Positions 1 to 9,218 of a stretch of 64,000 bases of DNA are shown one piece after another. Made by a program: the position numbers and the translations under genes. Source of the stretch: Gammaproteobacteria bacterium (GTDB lineage: Bacteria; Gemmatimonadota; Gemmatimonadetes; Longimicrobiales; Gaopeijiaceae); contig JAPPMM010000028.1 of the NCBI GenBank assembly GCA_028819075.1, forward strand, positions 220,732 to 284,731, read 5' to 3'. Position 1 is the first letter of the stretch; the number at the start of each line of letters is the position of its first letter. The notes under the pieces were generated by a model. That model was not told the DNA's origin and searched no databases. It saw only the letters and a program-made list of their open reading frames with translations.

Positions 1-1136
1 GCTCCCAGCAGCTCCACGAGGAGTTCCTGTCCCGCCGCGCCCAGGCTGGCCTGGCCCTGGTTGTAGTTGCGGAGCAACACCACGCCGAGCCCCGACTCCG
101 GCTCGAAGAGCATGTAGGCGTTGTAGCCGGCCACCGAACCCGAGTGACCGATGAGCCGGGCTCCGCCGTCCGTGGTGCGGATCATCACGCCGAGGCCATA
201 GCCGTCGTCGGGGTCCTCGGGCGTGTGAACCCGGCTCATCTCCGCGACGCTCTCATCGGAGAGGATCGCGGGCGATGCCCTTCCCTGCAGCGCGCCCATG
301 AAGCGGGCCAGGTCGCCGACGGTCGAGTAGACGCCCCCGTTGGGCACCTTGTAGCCGCGGCCGGCGTGCTCGCGGGTCGGCTGCTCCGGGTCCGGGTTTC
401 CGTCGCCCCGGTTCACGTAGCCGACGGTCAGCCGGGGCGCGAGTTCGGGTCCGATGACGAAGGTGGAACTGGTCATGCCCAGCGGCTGAAAGACGTCCTC
501 TTCGACGAACTCCATGAAGGGCCGCCCCACGGCCCTCGCCACGGCCAGCCCCAGCGTGCCGTAGCCGATGTTGGAATAGGAGTACTCCGCTCCCGGCGCG
601 TTCTGAAAGCGGCTCAGCGGAATCGATTCGACGACGCGCTCCTGCCAGATTCCGATGGGCCCGGAGGCGGCGATGTCCCAATCGGGCTCGCGCACCAGCC
701 CGGAGGTGTGGCTTGCGAACTGACGCACGGTTGGCGCCGGAGCGCCCGCCATCGCCCCGGGGAACCGGGCGGTCGCCGGAAAGATCTCGCTCAGCGGCTG
801 GTCGAGGTCGATGAAGCCCCGCTCCACCGCCCGCATCATCGCCACGGCGGTGACGGTCTTGGAGATGGAGCCCGTCCGGTAGATGGAGCCCACCCCGGCC
901 CGGATGCGGCGGTCGCGGTCGGCCCAACCGAAGGCCCGGGCCCATACAACGTCGCTGCCCCTCGCAACGGCCGCGCTGACCCCGCCGACATCGTCGGCCG
1001 CCACCTGCGCCTCCATCTTCTGTTCGAAGCGGGAGATGGCGGCGTTCCACGCGTCGGCGTCGACGTTCTGGGCAAAGGCCGGACTCGCACCGAGAAATGG
1101 TGCGAGCAGCAAGACGGTTGCGTAAGTCATTGTCAT
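1..1136 (-). CDS. Serine beta-lactamase-fold hydrolase, C-terminus cut by window edge
   Basis: Class C beta-lactamase/PBP4*-like serine hydrolase, probably exported to the periplasm. The frame reads from an ATG at 1136 (a second ATG lies at 1130) and runs off the left edge without a stop. The N-terminus is a short signal peptide ending in AFAQ. The catalytic SxxK is SISK near residue 90, the YxN motif is YSN in YSNIGYG, and HSG in GHSGSVAGY replaces the KTG triad. In this family these residues form the acyl-enzyme with peptides, esters or D-amino-acid substrates; the substrate cannot be told here. The next gene upstream is an amidohydrolase on the same strand, about 60 bases away, so co-transcription is possible. 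Confidence 0.85.
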   Translation of the reverse strand, partial: MTMTYATVLLLAPFLGASPAFAQNVDADAWNAAISRFEQKMEAQVAADDVGGVSAAVARGSDVVWARAFGWADRDRRIRAGVGSIYRTGSISKTVTAVAMMRAVERGFIDLDQPLSEIFPATARFPGAMAGAPAPTVRQFASHTSGLVREPDWDIAASGPIGIWQERVVESIPLSRFQNAPGAEYSYSNIGYGTLGLAVARAVGRPFMEFVEEDVFQPLGMTSSTFVIGPELAPRLTVGYVNRGDGNPDPEQPTREHAGRGYKVPNGGVYSTVGDLARFMGALQGRASPAILSDESVAEMSRVHTPEDPDDGYGLGVMIRTTDGGARLIGHSGSVAGYNAYMLFEPESGLGVVLLRNYNQGQASLGAAGQELLVELLG

Positions 1137-1197
1137 TATTGACAGACGACCTGACAAAGCAGTGGCTCCGCGCACCATCCGGCGCCGATCCCTCGGC

Positions 1198-2532
1198 TCA
1201 GTTCCCCATCTCATCCGCGATCTCCTCCAACCTTCTCTGGATTTCCTCTTCGGCCAGCCAGCGGCCACGGAACATGACCCCCGCGCGGTCGGCCACGTTG
1301 GCCACGTCGGACAGCGGATTCGCGTTCAGCAGCAGAAGATCCGCGCGCCGCCCGACCGCCACCGTGCCGAACGAGTCCCTACCCTGGAAGTATTCGCCCA
1401 CGTTGCGGGTCCCGCTGACCAGGATCTCCCAGGCGGACATCCCCGCGTCGGCCATCGCCTTCAGCTCGCGATGGATCGAGAAACCCGGCACGCTGAAGAT
1501 CTGGGGCGAATCGGTCCCCAGGAGGATGCCGGCATCCCCGTCCGACAGCGCCTTCAGCACCCGATTGCGGTTCGCGGCCCACTGCGCCGCCCGCTCGGGG
1601 CTGGTCCGGGATGCCGCGGCCCGCTGTCGGCCCTCCCAACCCTCCACCTGGAATCCGGGCCAGTAGCGCATCTCAGGGTAGCGCGCCATTTCGGCGGCAT
1701 CGCCCCGGCCGATGATGCCGACCTCCCAGAGGACCATGGTGGGGACCACCCAGGCGCCCGCGTCGCGGGTCAGCTGCACGATGTACTCGAGCCGGTCCTC
1801 ATCGACCTCGCCCTCGAAGGCGTCCAGGAACTCGATGTAGCCGTCGAGGTGGTCGAAGGTCTCCTGGCCCATGAGGATGGCATGCTCGAGCCCCACATCT
1901 GCCGGCACATGTCCGGCGAAGCGGATCCCCACCTCCTGGGCAGTGACCGCCATGGCGTTGTATTCGTCGAGCGTGGGTCCCGGATGGATCTTCAGCAGAT
2001 CCCAACCCTCACGCTTCTGCCGACGTACCTGCTGCTCCGCCTCCGCGGGGGAGTTCACGCTCCCGTCATTGAAGCTCGGGCCGGCCATGTAGAGCGTCGG
2101 CGCGACGATCTCCCCGGCGTTGGCCCGCTCGCGCAATGCCAGATGCCCGTCCTGTCCCAGCATGCCGCGCACCGTGGTGACGCCGTTGGCCACGTAGAGG
2201 AACATCACCGTTTCCTCGATGTTGCCGCCCGGCATGTGCCCATGCATCTCTGCGAGGCCGGGCATGAGGTACTTTCCGGCGGCGTCGATGACCATGGCGC
2301 CGGCGGGCGGGTCGACCGATGCCGACGGGCCCATGTCCACGATGCGCCCATTGGAGACGACGACCGTATGATCGGCGAGCACGCCCTCGCGGTCCATGGG
2401 CACGACGTTCGCATTGACGAAGGCGGTGGTGCGCTGCGGCGGCACCTGGGCGTCCATGTCCTGCGGCAGGGCAAGGCCGGCGATGGCCAGCCATGACGCG
2501 GCGAGAATGGTTCGGGGGGCGGGAGCATGCAT
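1198..2532 (-). CDS. Secreted amidohydrolase family protein
   Basis: A 444-residue metal-dependent hydrolase of the amidohydrolase superfamily (imidazolonepropionase/prolidase-like group). The ATG at 2532 is chosen because GAGGAGG sits about 7 bases upstream; a longer frame to 2568 has no such site. The N-terminus is a Sec signal peptide ending near DAQ. The first metal motif is HGH in LAEMHGHMPG. Later motifs are a lysine in LLKIHPG, histidines in FAGHVPAD and FDHLDGY, and the C-terminal Asp in LLGTDSPQ. The small beta-sandwich is completed by RRADLLLLNANPL. The family cleaves C-N bonds in cyclic amides or acylated amino acids; the substrate is unknown. It lies between the serine hydrolase and a divergently transcribed exonuclease. 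Confidence 0.87.
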   Translation of the reverse strand: MHAPAPRTILAASWLAIAGLALPQDMDAQVPPQRTTAFVNANVVPMDREGVLADHTVVVSNGRIVDMGPSASVDPPAGAMVIDAAGKYLMPGLAEMHGHMPGGNIEETVMFLYVANGVTTVRGMLGQDGHLALRERANAGEIVAPTLYMAGPSFNDGSVNSPAEAEQQVRRQKREGWDLLKIHPGPTLDEYNAMAVTAQEVGIRFAGHVPADVGLEHAILMGQETFDHLDGYIEFLDAFEGEVDEDRLEYIVQLTRDAGAWVVPTMVLWEVGIIGRGDAAEMARYPEMRYWPGFQVEGWEGRQRAAASRTSPERAAQWAANRNRVLKALSDGDAGILLGTDSPQIFSVPGFSIHRELKAMADAGMSAWEILVSGTRNVGEYFQGRDSFGTVAVGRRADLLLLNANPLSDVANVADRAGVMFRGRWLAEEEIQRRLEEIADEMGN

Positions 2533-2755
2533 GTCGATACCTCCTCTACTGATCGAGCGATGCCGCACATCGGGGGGATGCTGCGCACACCAGGGCCCTG
2601 TGGCATCAGAGTCCCTTCGTCAATAAGGCTGCGCCCGGAATCGCGTGTCAATCGGGGACCGGGTTGTAGTCGATGGGCGCGCAATTGCGCACCGGACCGT
2701 CCAGCCCGCATGGTTCCCCTTCACGATCGCCCGGCCCCCGAACATCCGACCGCCC

Positions 2756-3655
2756 GTGAACGTCCACCTCATCGACGGCACCTACGAGCTGTTCCGCCAC
2801 TTCTACGCGGTCCCGTCCCGGGAAGACCGGGCGGGCCGCGAGGTGGGCGCTCTCGTTGGCGTGCTGCACTCCCTGCTGGGCATGCTGGAGGCGGGCGTCA
2901 CGCACATCGGGGTCGCCACCGATCACGTCATCGAGTCGTTCCGAAACGACCTGTGGCCGGGCTACAAGAGCTCGGCAGGCATCGATCCCGCGCTCTGGGC
3001 GCAGTTTCACCCCCTCGAAGGCGCTCTGGCGGCGATGGGGGTGGCGGTATGGCCGATGGTCGAGTTGGAAGCCGACGACGGGCTTGCCTCGGCGGCCCGG
3101 CTGGCGGGCGCGGACCCGGCGGTGGAGCGAGTCTTCATCTGCACGCCCGACAAGGACCTCAGCCAGTGCGTCTCGGGGACCCGCATCGTGCAGTTCGACC
3201 GGCGGCAGCGAGCGTTGCGCGACGAAGACGGGGTGGTGGACAAGTTCGGGGTGCGGCCGGCCTCCATCCCCGACTACCTGGCGCTGGTGGGCGACAGCGC
3301 GGACGGGTTCCCGGGCATCCCGGGCTGGGGCGCCAAGTCGACCTCCGCGGTGCTCGCTCACTACGGGCACCTGGAGGCCATCCCGCTCCGGAGCCTGCCC
3401 TGGGGCGTCGCCGTGCGGGGCGCGCCGAGGCTGCAGGAGAATCTCCGCACCGGATGGCGGGACGCGTTGCTGTTCCGGGATCTGGCCACCCTGCGGGATG
3501 ACGCCTCGCTGTTCGGCAACCTCGATGAACTCCGCTGGAGCGGAGCGACCCCCGGCTTCGAGCGCGTCGCCGAATCGCTGGGAGACGCCCGGCTGGCCGA
3601 ACGGGTCGAGACGATCCGCTCCCGCGGGGAAGCGGAGTCCGGGCCGTCGGTTTAG
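2756..3655 (+). CDS. 5'-3' exonuclease / flap endonuclease-like protein
   Basis: Stand-alone homologue of the 5' nuclease domain of DNA polymerase I (53EXO, ExoIX-like), 299 residues. Visible family features are the N-terminal metal Asp in HLIDGTYELFR, the acidic cluster ELEADDGLA, TPDKDLSQC, and the helix-hairpin-helix/H3TH stretch ALVGDSADGFPGIPGWG. GTG 2756 is preferred because the conserved first strand (NVHLIDG) begins right after it; an ATG at 2645 would add 37 unconserved residues. No strong ribosome-binding site is seen. The likely role is flap or primer-RNA removal in the cytoplasm. It is transcribed away from the upstream amidohydrolase and followed, after about 100 bases, by the small protein and kynA. 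Confidence 0.85.
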   Translation: MNVHLIDGTYELFRHFYAVPSREDRAGREVGALVGVLHSLLGMLEAGVTHIGVATDHVIESFRNDLWPGYKSSAGIDPALWAQFHPLEGALAAMGVAVWPMVELEADDGLASAARLAGADPAVERVFICTPDKDLSQCVSGTRIVQFDRRQRALRDEDGVVDKFGVRPASIPDYLALVGDSADGFPGIPGWGAKSTSAVLAHYGHLEAIPLRSLPWGVAVRGAPRLQENLRTGWRDALLFRDLATLRDDASLFGNLDELRWSGATPGFERVAESLGDARLAERVETIRSRGEAESGPSV

Positions 3656-3762
3656 ATTAACCGGGCTGTCACGGAGTCCTTCCCGAGGAACGTCTGCTGA
3701 GGGCCACGATCACGGCGGCCAACCGAGGGCCCGCCGGAGGCACGATCCGCGGGAGGTGCGAC

Positions 3763-4014
3763 CTGAGTTTTGCCTATCACGTCACCTCCGCGGACGTGCT
3801 TCTGGTTCTGGAGGCGCACGGCGCCGCGGAGTCGGAAGAGGACGACGAGGTCCTGGACGCGCTCTACCTCGTCAACGAATGGGAAGGGCGGATCTCCGAG
3901 GTCGCGCTGGAACATGACGGCGCCCACGACAGCCAGCTCGCCGTCTGGCACGAGATCGAGGCCATCCTCATCGAGGAAGGCTACCTGGAGGAACCCCCGA
4001 GGCTCAGCGAGTGA
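3763..4014 (+). CDS. Small acidic hypothetical protein upstream of kynA
   Basis: Unrecognised acidic protein of 83 residues (71 if GTG 3796 is the start). The frame is open from 3661 but has no ATG, and GTG 3796 has no Shine-Dalgarno. A good GGGAGG at 3751-3756 lies 6 bases before a CTG at 3763, so initiation at CTG is proposed. The protein has runs of acidic residues (ESEEDDE), no signal peptide and no membrane segment, and ends in EEPPRLSE. Its TGA overlaps the GTG start of tryptophan 2,3-dioxygenase, which implies translational coupling. A role in tryptophan catabolism is guessed from context only. Confidence 0.55.
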   Translation: MSFAYHVTSADVLLVLEAHGAAESEEDDEVLDALYLVNEWEGRISEVALEHDGAHDSQLAVWHEIEAILIEEGYLEEPPRLSE

Positions 4015-4805
4015 CCCGCAACCCCGAAGCCGTCAACTACGAGCGCTATCTCAGGCTGGATGAGCTGCTCCGGCTCCAGAAGCCGAGGGACGACGTTGAG
4101 CACGACGAGATGCTGTTCATCGTCATCCACCAGGTCTACGAGCTGTGGTTCAAGGTGCTCCTCCACGAGATGGACTACTGCTGTCGCCTGCTCGAAGACG
4201 GAGACGCGCCACGGGCTCAGCATACGCTCAAGCGCATCCTCACCATCCTCAAGGTGCTGGTCGCGCAGCTCGACATCCTCGAGACCATGAGCCCCGTCGA
4301 GTTCCTGACCTTCCGCGACCATCTCGACACCGCCAGCGGCTTCCAGTCCGACCAGTTCCGCGCTCTCGAGTTCTGCCTCGGCTGGAAGCACAGGGCCGCC
4401 ATGAAGCGCTTCGAACCGGGGAGCCGCGCGCGGCTGGATCTCGAGCGCCGCTGGAGCGCGCCCACGTTGTGGGACTGCTTCCTCCGCTACCTGGCCACGG
4501 AGGGATACGAGGTTCCGGGCACAAGCCTGGAGCGGGACGTGACGCGGCCGGTGGTGACGGACGAGGCCATGCAGGAAGTCCTGATCCGCATCTATCGCGG
4601 GGACGCGCGCAACGCCCAGTTGTGCGAGCGCCTGGTGGACCTGGACGAGGGGCTGCAGGAATGGCGCTACCGCCACATGAAGATGGTGCAGCGGACCATC
4701 GGCCATAAGCCTGGAACCGGCGGATCCGCGGGGTCCCGCTACCTGGCCACGACGCTCAACAAGCCGGTGTTTCCGGATCTGTGGGAGATACGAGCCCGGC
4801 TGTAG
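4011..4805 (+). CDS. kynA: Tryptophan 2,3-dioxygenase
   Basis: Heme dioxygenase that opens the indole ring of L-tryptophan to N-formylkynurenine, the first step of the kynurenine pathway. The family's N-terminal signature is intact (YLRLDELL, then FIVIHQVYELWFK with the substrate-contacting Phe, His and Tyr). RYRHMKMVQRTIGHKPGTGG carries the axial heme His and the substrate-binding GTGG loop. At 264 residues it is slightly shorter than the usual 270-290. The GTG start overlaps the stop of the preceding small gene by 4 bases. No kynB or kynU lies next to it, although a kynureninase-like gene occurs about 12 kb away (16171-17295). Cytoplasmic. Confidence 0.96.
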   Translation: MTRNPEAVNYERYLRLDELLRLQKPRDDVEHDEMLFIVIHQVYELWFKVLLHEMDYCCRLLEDGDAPRAQHTLKRILTILKVLVAQLDILETMSPVEFLTFRDHLDTASGFQSDQFRALEFCLGWKHRAAMKRFEPGSRARLDLERRWSAPTLWDCFLRYLATEGYEVPGTSLERDVTRPVVTDEAMQEVLIRIYRGDARNAQLCERLVDLDEGLQEWRYRHMKMVQRTIGHKPGTGGSAGSRYLATTLNKPVFPDLWEIRARL

Positions 4806-4845
4806 CGGCAATCCCGCCGGGCGCCGCCGCCGTTCCGGGGCTCTC

Positions 4846-5940
4846 TCAGGCCCCCGCGCATATCCTCGGCGCCGTGTAGTCCAGCCCCAGCAGGCGAAAG
4901 TAGTTCTGGCCGAGCGCGATGTTGCGGAAGGCGGTGTCGTCCAGATAGCGCAGGATGCGGCTGGTGACTTCCAGCTCGGTGCGGTAGACCTCGAAGTCCT
5001 TGTCCCTGGAAGCCAGAAAGTCCGTCCCCGGAAGAACGCGCTCCGAGTACTCGTTCAGGAACCGCACGTAGGGTGCCCTCGCCTCGGGATCCGAGAAATA
5101 GGCGTCGTCCAGCACCCGCCAGGAGATATCGAGCATCAGGCGGGGATGGCGGTCCAGCATCGACTCCACGATCGCGATGTGCTCGGCCGGGGGCATCCGC
5201 GTCAGCTCCCGCGACAGGCCCATGTGCACCCACACGATGTCGTTGTCCGGATACAGGGCGAGCGCCTCGTCCATCAGCGGAAGATAGAGGGTCGGATCTT
5301 CGTCGTTGCCCAGGTCGGAGTGGATCGCAAGCGGCATGTCCCGGTCCCGGAGCGCGGCCATGAACGGCGCCCAGTCGTCGAGCACTTCGCGCGGAACCGC
5401 CCCGCGGCCGTTCGCGAACACGGCCTGCTTCGCCAGGTTGACCTCGCCCATCCACGAGAAGACGCCCGGATATTCCTCCTCCAGGCGATGCATTTCAGGG
5501 AGGATGGTGGCGGGGCGCGCCAGATCGGGGAACGTCATCGACATCGTCAGATGGACGCGCGCGAACGGGCTTGCCAGGTACCCGGCGGCGTTGGCGACAT
5601 CGTTTTGCGGCGACGGAGTCAACGGTGTGCCGGGACAGTCCAGGTAGTAGGTGCAGGACGAGAAGTCCGGAAGCGTCTGGCCGATCCCGTAGACGTTGGC
5701 GAACAGCACGCCCGTCTCCTCCAGGTACCCGACGAGTTCCTCGAAGGGGATCTCCGGACCCCCGAAGGGACGGAAGTGAAGGTGGGAATCGACGACGGCG
5801 GTCTGGGGCTCGGCGGAACGATCGTAGCAGGCGGCTTCGCCGGTCCGATACAGCTCGAGCGCCGAAGACGAAACGCAGCCGGTGGCGACCGGCAGCGCGA
5901 AGGCCAGGAGGCGGGGGATGGGCCTGGACAGAGACATCAC
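4846..5940 (-). CDS. Amidohydrolase-2-type TIM-barrel lipoprotein
   Basis: A 364-residue predicted lipoprotein with a hydrophobic leader ending in VATGC, a slightly non-canonical lipobox. The mature part starts with the metal motif DSHLHF near residue 51. It continues with WMGEVNLAK, AIHSDLGN (metal His), VWVHMGLS and the late Asp in LPGTDFLAS, the pattern of amidohydrolase-2 (PF04909-like) TIM barrels. Such proteins include decarboxylases and lactonases; here the enzyme would sit in the periplasm or outer membrane. It lies downstream of the TonB receptor but behind a strong terminator, so it probably has its own promoter. It ends 40 bases from the convergent kynA. Confidence 0.82.
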   Translation of the reverse strand: MMSLSRPIPRLLAFALPVATGCVSSSALELYRTGEAACYDRSAEPQTAVVDSHLHFRPFGGPEIPFEELVGYLEETGVLFANVYGIGQTLPDFSSCTYYLDCPGTPLTPSPQNDVANAAGYLASPFARVHLTMSMTFPDLARPATILPEMHRLEEEYPGVFSWMGEVNLAKQAVFANGRGAVPREVLDDWAPFMAALRDRDMPLAIHSDLGNDEDPTLYLPLMDEALALYPDNDIVWVHMGLSRELTRMPPAEHIAIVESMLDRHPRLMLDISWRVLDDAYFSDPEARAPYVRFLNEYSERVLPGTDFLASRDKDFEVYRTELEVTSRILRYLDDTAFRNIALGQNYFRLLGLDYTAPRICAGA

Positions 5941-5952
5941 TCTCCAAAGAAC

Positions 5953-5987
5953 GGCCCCGGAAGGTCGCCGTGCAACCTTCCGGGGCC
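5953..5987 (-). terminator. Intrinsic-type terminator hairpin after the TonB receptor gene
   Basis: A perfect 13-bp inverted repeat (GGCCCCGGAAGGT and its complement) with a 9-base loop begins about 40 bases past the stop of the TonB-dependent receptor. In the direction of that gene the stem is followed by GTTCTTTGG, a weak U-tract. It separates the receptor from the amidohydrolase lipoprotein. Confidence 0.8.
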
Positions 5988-6026
5988 TTGTGATGCTGCT
6001 TCCGCCGATGGCGGATCAGCTGCGCG

Positions 6027-8966
6027 TTACCACGTGTACCCCAGCTTGGTGTAGACGAAGGCCCCGTTGAAGCCGAAGGGCGTGAACTGGCCGAACCGGT
6101 TGCCGACGCCGTCCGCCGCGCCCGGGTATTCCTGAGGCTTCGTGTTGAGGACGTTCTGGGATCCCACAGTCAGCATCCAGTTGTCGCTGAGGGAATAGGC
6201 CCCCTCCACGTCGAAGAGGACGCGGGACGGGTAGTCGATCGTGTTGCTGGAGTCGCTCTCGTAGTAGGGCTGCTCGCCATCGTAGTAGCCGCCCCAGTGG
6301 CTGGCCCGCACCAGGAGGCGCATGCCGCTGGCGAAGTTGTGGTTCACCGAGACGTTGGCGCGCAGATTCGGCAGTCCCTCCTCCAGAATGCGGATTCGGC
6401 CCGAGCTCAGCGTCTGCGGATTGAACTCGGTCACGGTGGTGCGGTTGACGTTCCAGGCGGTGCTGAAGGTGGTGCCGGAACCGTCGCCGCCCGCCACCCG
6501 GTACGCGGCCACCCAGTCGATGCCCTGGCTGCGCGTCGAGAAGTCGTTGATGAAGAAGCGGAATCTGGCGAGCACGCCGCCCGGGCGGATGATGCCTTCG
6601 GCGAGCAGGCGGTCGATGTCCATGGGACTGAGGCTGAAGTCCTGCGTGAAGGTCAGCCGGTCGGACATGCTGATCTGATAGGCGTCGAACGACATGTTGA
6701 AGTTGCCGCTCTCGACCACGGCGCCCACGGCCAGGTTGACCGAGGTCTCCGGCACCAGCGGTTCGCCCCCGTACTCCACGGCCAGATCGGAGGTGGAGGG
6801 GATGGTGCCGTTGTTGGTCAGGTCCATGATGACCGGGTCGTAGATCGTGGAGATGTTGAACGCGTTGGACTGCCCCGGCGTGGGGGCGCGGAACCCCGTG
6901 CTCGCGCTAGCGCGAAGGGCGAAGCCCTCAGAGACCCTGGTGCGGGCGGAGATCTTGCCGTTCAGCGTGCTGCCGAAGTCCGAGAAGTTCTCGTAGCGGG
7001 CCGCCAGGCCGAAGGTCCACGCACCTTCCGGCTCCCGGATCTCCAGGTCGCCGTAGGTCGCCACGTTGCTCCGGTTCCACACACCCTCGGTCAGCGGACC
7101 GAAGCCGGTGAATCCGTTCGACCCCGGAGTGAAGCCCTGGCTGGCGAGCGGTCCCTCGGTCCAGGAAGCCTGGTCGCCCGGGACGATCTCGAAACGCTCG
7201 TTCCTCCATTCGGCGCCGCCCGCGAGGTTCACGCGCTCGTTCACCGCGTAGGAGACGTCGAAGTTCAGGTTGACTTCCTGCTGGTCGTAGATGCCCGGGT
7301 TGAAGTACGGCGTGCAGGGCTGGTCGGGAACCGCGACCGAGGTGCCCTCGGCGCTGCAGGGCTGGTCCGGCCCGAGGGAGGCGTTGACCGTGTTGTACAT
7401 GTAGAAGTCCATGTTGGACTTGCCCCAGGCCACGCTGCCGTCCCAGTCCAGGCGCCCGCTGGTGCCCCTGAGGCCCGCCACTGCGGAGCCGTCGAGCACG
7501 TAGGCGCCGAACTGAGGCGTGAAGCCTCCGGGGAAGATCTTCCGGAAGGTGAAGCAGTTGGGGTTGGCCATGACCTGGTTGAACGCCTCACGGTCCCTGA
7601 TGGTCCCGCTCGCGGGGTCGACCAGCACCCTGGGGCAACCGGCCGCGCCCATCATGCCGCCCTGGGCCTCGAGCAGGTCTCCGACCAGAAGGATGGACCG
7701 CTCCCATTCCGGATCGCATGGCTGGTCGCCGAAATAGCGCGGGCAGCCGGAGGTGGCGAACACGCCGCTGCGGGTGCCGGGGTTCCGGAAGTAGAACCCG
7801 CCCTCAACCTGCTTGCTCACGTAGTTGGCGTGTCCGTAGAACGAGAGGGCGTCGCTGAACAGGTAGCCGGTGTTCGCCCAGATCTTGAGTTCGTCGCTGA
7901 CCTGGGGGGAGCCCCAGATCTGCGCGGGCGTGCGCACGCTCGTGTTGCCCTCGTGGACGACCAACCCTACCGCGTCCCGGCGCTGCGTGCTGCGGTCGGT
8001 GGGATTGGCGTTGCCGTATTCGCCGGTCAGGTTGAGGAAGCCGTTCTCCCCGAGCGGCAGGCCGAAGTTGCCCGCGATGCTGTACATCTCACCGTCGCCG
8101 GGGATCGTGCCGTCCTCGAAGCGCGCCCCGGTCCGCGACATCATGTTTCCGCCCGTCTTGATCTCGATGGCGCCGCCGGACCGGTCGTTCTTGAGGATGA
8201 AGTTCATCACCCCCGCGATGGCGTCGGAGCCGTACTGGGCCGCCGCGCCGTCGCGCAACACCTCGGCCTGCTCCAGCGCCAACCCCGGAATCATCGCGAG
8301 GTCCGGGCCCTGCGATCCGTCGGCGAGGCCGTTGCCGTACCAGGTGATGACCGCCGTGCGGTGGCGCCGCTTGCCGTTCAACAGAATCAGCGTGTGGTCG
8401 GGCGCGAGGCCGCGCAGGTTCGCCGGACGGGCGAAAGTGGCCGCGTCGCTGATGGGCTGGATGTTCACGTTGAACGACGGCACCACGTTGCGGAGCAGGT
8501 TGGCGAAGTCGTTGTCGCCCTGGTTGACGATCTCCGCGTTCGGGATCACGTCGATGGGCACCGCGGACTCGGTCACCGTGCGCGGCCGCGCCCGCGTTCC
8601 GATGGCGACGATGCCCCCGAGCGTGATGGCCTCCTCGCTCAGGATCACGTCCAGTTGCGTCGCCTGCCCGGCCGTGATGGTCACTTCCTGCCGCTCGGCG
8701 GCGTAGCCGATCAGCTGGATCTCGACGATGTGCGACCCGGCGGGAACGCCGCCGATGCTGAAGGAACCGTCGTTGTCGGTCAGGCTGCCGATGTTCAGCG
8801 CGGAGATGAACACCTGCGCGCCGACGACTCCCTGGTTGGTCGCGGCATCGCGCACCGTGCCCTCGAGGGAGCCCTGGGCGTGCGCCGCTGCGGGTAGCGC
8901 CGCGAACAGGAGCATGAACGCGGTCAGCTTGAGGAATCGATTCGAGTTACTTGCGGGCAAGCTCAT
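6027..8966 (-). CDS. TonB-dependent outer-membrane receptor with CarboxypepD_reg-like domain
   Basis: A 979-residue outer-membrane active-transport channel. In order: a signal peptide ending AAAHAQ; a carboxypeptidase-regulatory-like beta-sandwich (residues about 30-110, GSLEGTVRDAATNQGVVGA); a plug domain (about 120-260, with LRGLAPDHTLILLNGKRRH and YGSDAIAGVMNFILK); and a 22-strand barrel ending in an aromatic C-terminal strand (FVYTKLGYTW). ATG 8966 is chosen because AGGAGGG lies about 9 bases upstream; the frame extends 35 codons further without support. No SusD-like lipoprotein is adjacent, so this is a lone receptor rather than a SusCD pair. The substrate (siderophore, peptide or glycan) cannot be read from the sequence. 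Confidence 0.93.
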   Translation of the reverse strand: MSLPASNSNRFLKLTAFMLLFAALPAAAHAQGSLEGTVRDAATNQGVVGAQVFISALNIGSLTDNDGSFSIGGVPAGSHIVEIQLIGYAAERQEVTITAGQATQLDVILSEEAITLGGIVAIGTRARPRTVTESAVPIDVIPNAEIVNQGDNDFANLLRNVVPSFNVNIQPISDAATFARPANLRGLAPDHTLILLNGKRRHRTAVITWYGNGLADGSQGPDLAMIPGLALEQAEVLRDGAAAQYGSDAIAGVMNFILKNDRSGGAIEIKTGGNMMSRTGARFEDGTIPGDGEMYSIAGNFGLPLGENGFLNLTGEYGNANPTDRSTQRRDAVGLVVHEGNTSVRTPAQIWGSPQVSDELKIWANTGYLFSDALSFYGHANYVSKQVEGGFYFRNPGTRSGVFATSGCPRYFGDQPCDPEWERSILLVGDLLEAQGGMMGAAGCPRVLVDPASGTIRDREAFNQVMANPNCFTFRKIFPGGFTPQFGAYVLDGSAVAGLRGTSGRLDWDGSVAWGKSNMDFYMYNTVNASLGPDQPCSAEGTSVAVPDQPCTPYFNPGIYDQQEVNLNFDVSYAVNERVNLAGGAEWRNERFEIVPGDQASWTEGPLASQGFTPGSNGFTGFGPLTEGVWNRSNVATYGDLEIREPEGAWTFGLAARYENFSDFGSTLNGKISARTRVSEGFALRASASTGFRAPTPGQSNAFNISTIYDPVIMDLTNNGTIPSTSDLAVEYGGEPLVPETSVNLAVGAVVESGNFNMSFDAYQISMSDRLTFTQDFSLSPMDIDRLLAEGIIRPGGVLARFRFFINDFSTRSQGIDWVAAYRVAGGDGSGTTFSTAWNVNRTTVTEFNPQTLSSGRIRILEEGLPNLRANVSVNHNFASGMRLLVRASHWGGYYDGEQPYYESDSSNTIDYPSRVLFDVEGAYSLSDNWMLTVGSQNVLNTKPQEYPGAADGVGNRFGQFTPFGFNGAFVYTKLGYTW

Positions 8967-9218
8967 TCGGAAGACCCTCCTGATGAATGAAAACGGGACG
9001 TAATCAATGCGACTCAGCGACTCCGACCTGCCGCAAGACGGCAACTTCGGGTCGCGATGTTTGGATTGCACACCCAGGAGTTACGGACAGGTTCCCGGGA
9101 AAACGACAAAACGCCTTCTGGAAGCGACATAATGCCTCCGGCCACATGCTTCGGACACCCGTCGGGGCTAACATCAGTTTTCAGGCAATGCACCGGAAAC
9201 GCAAGTCTCATACCGCTC

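Noticed and set aside
144..1142. Long plus-strand frame opposite the first serine hydrolase
   Set aside because: Arg/Gly/His-rich shadow of the minus-strand gene; no family motifs.
6297..8897. 866-codon plus-strand frame across the TonB receptor gene
   Set aside because: Antisense shadow caused by high GC; composition is low-complexity and the minus-strand receptor has full domain evidence.
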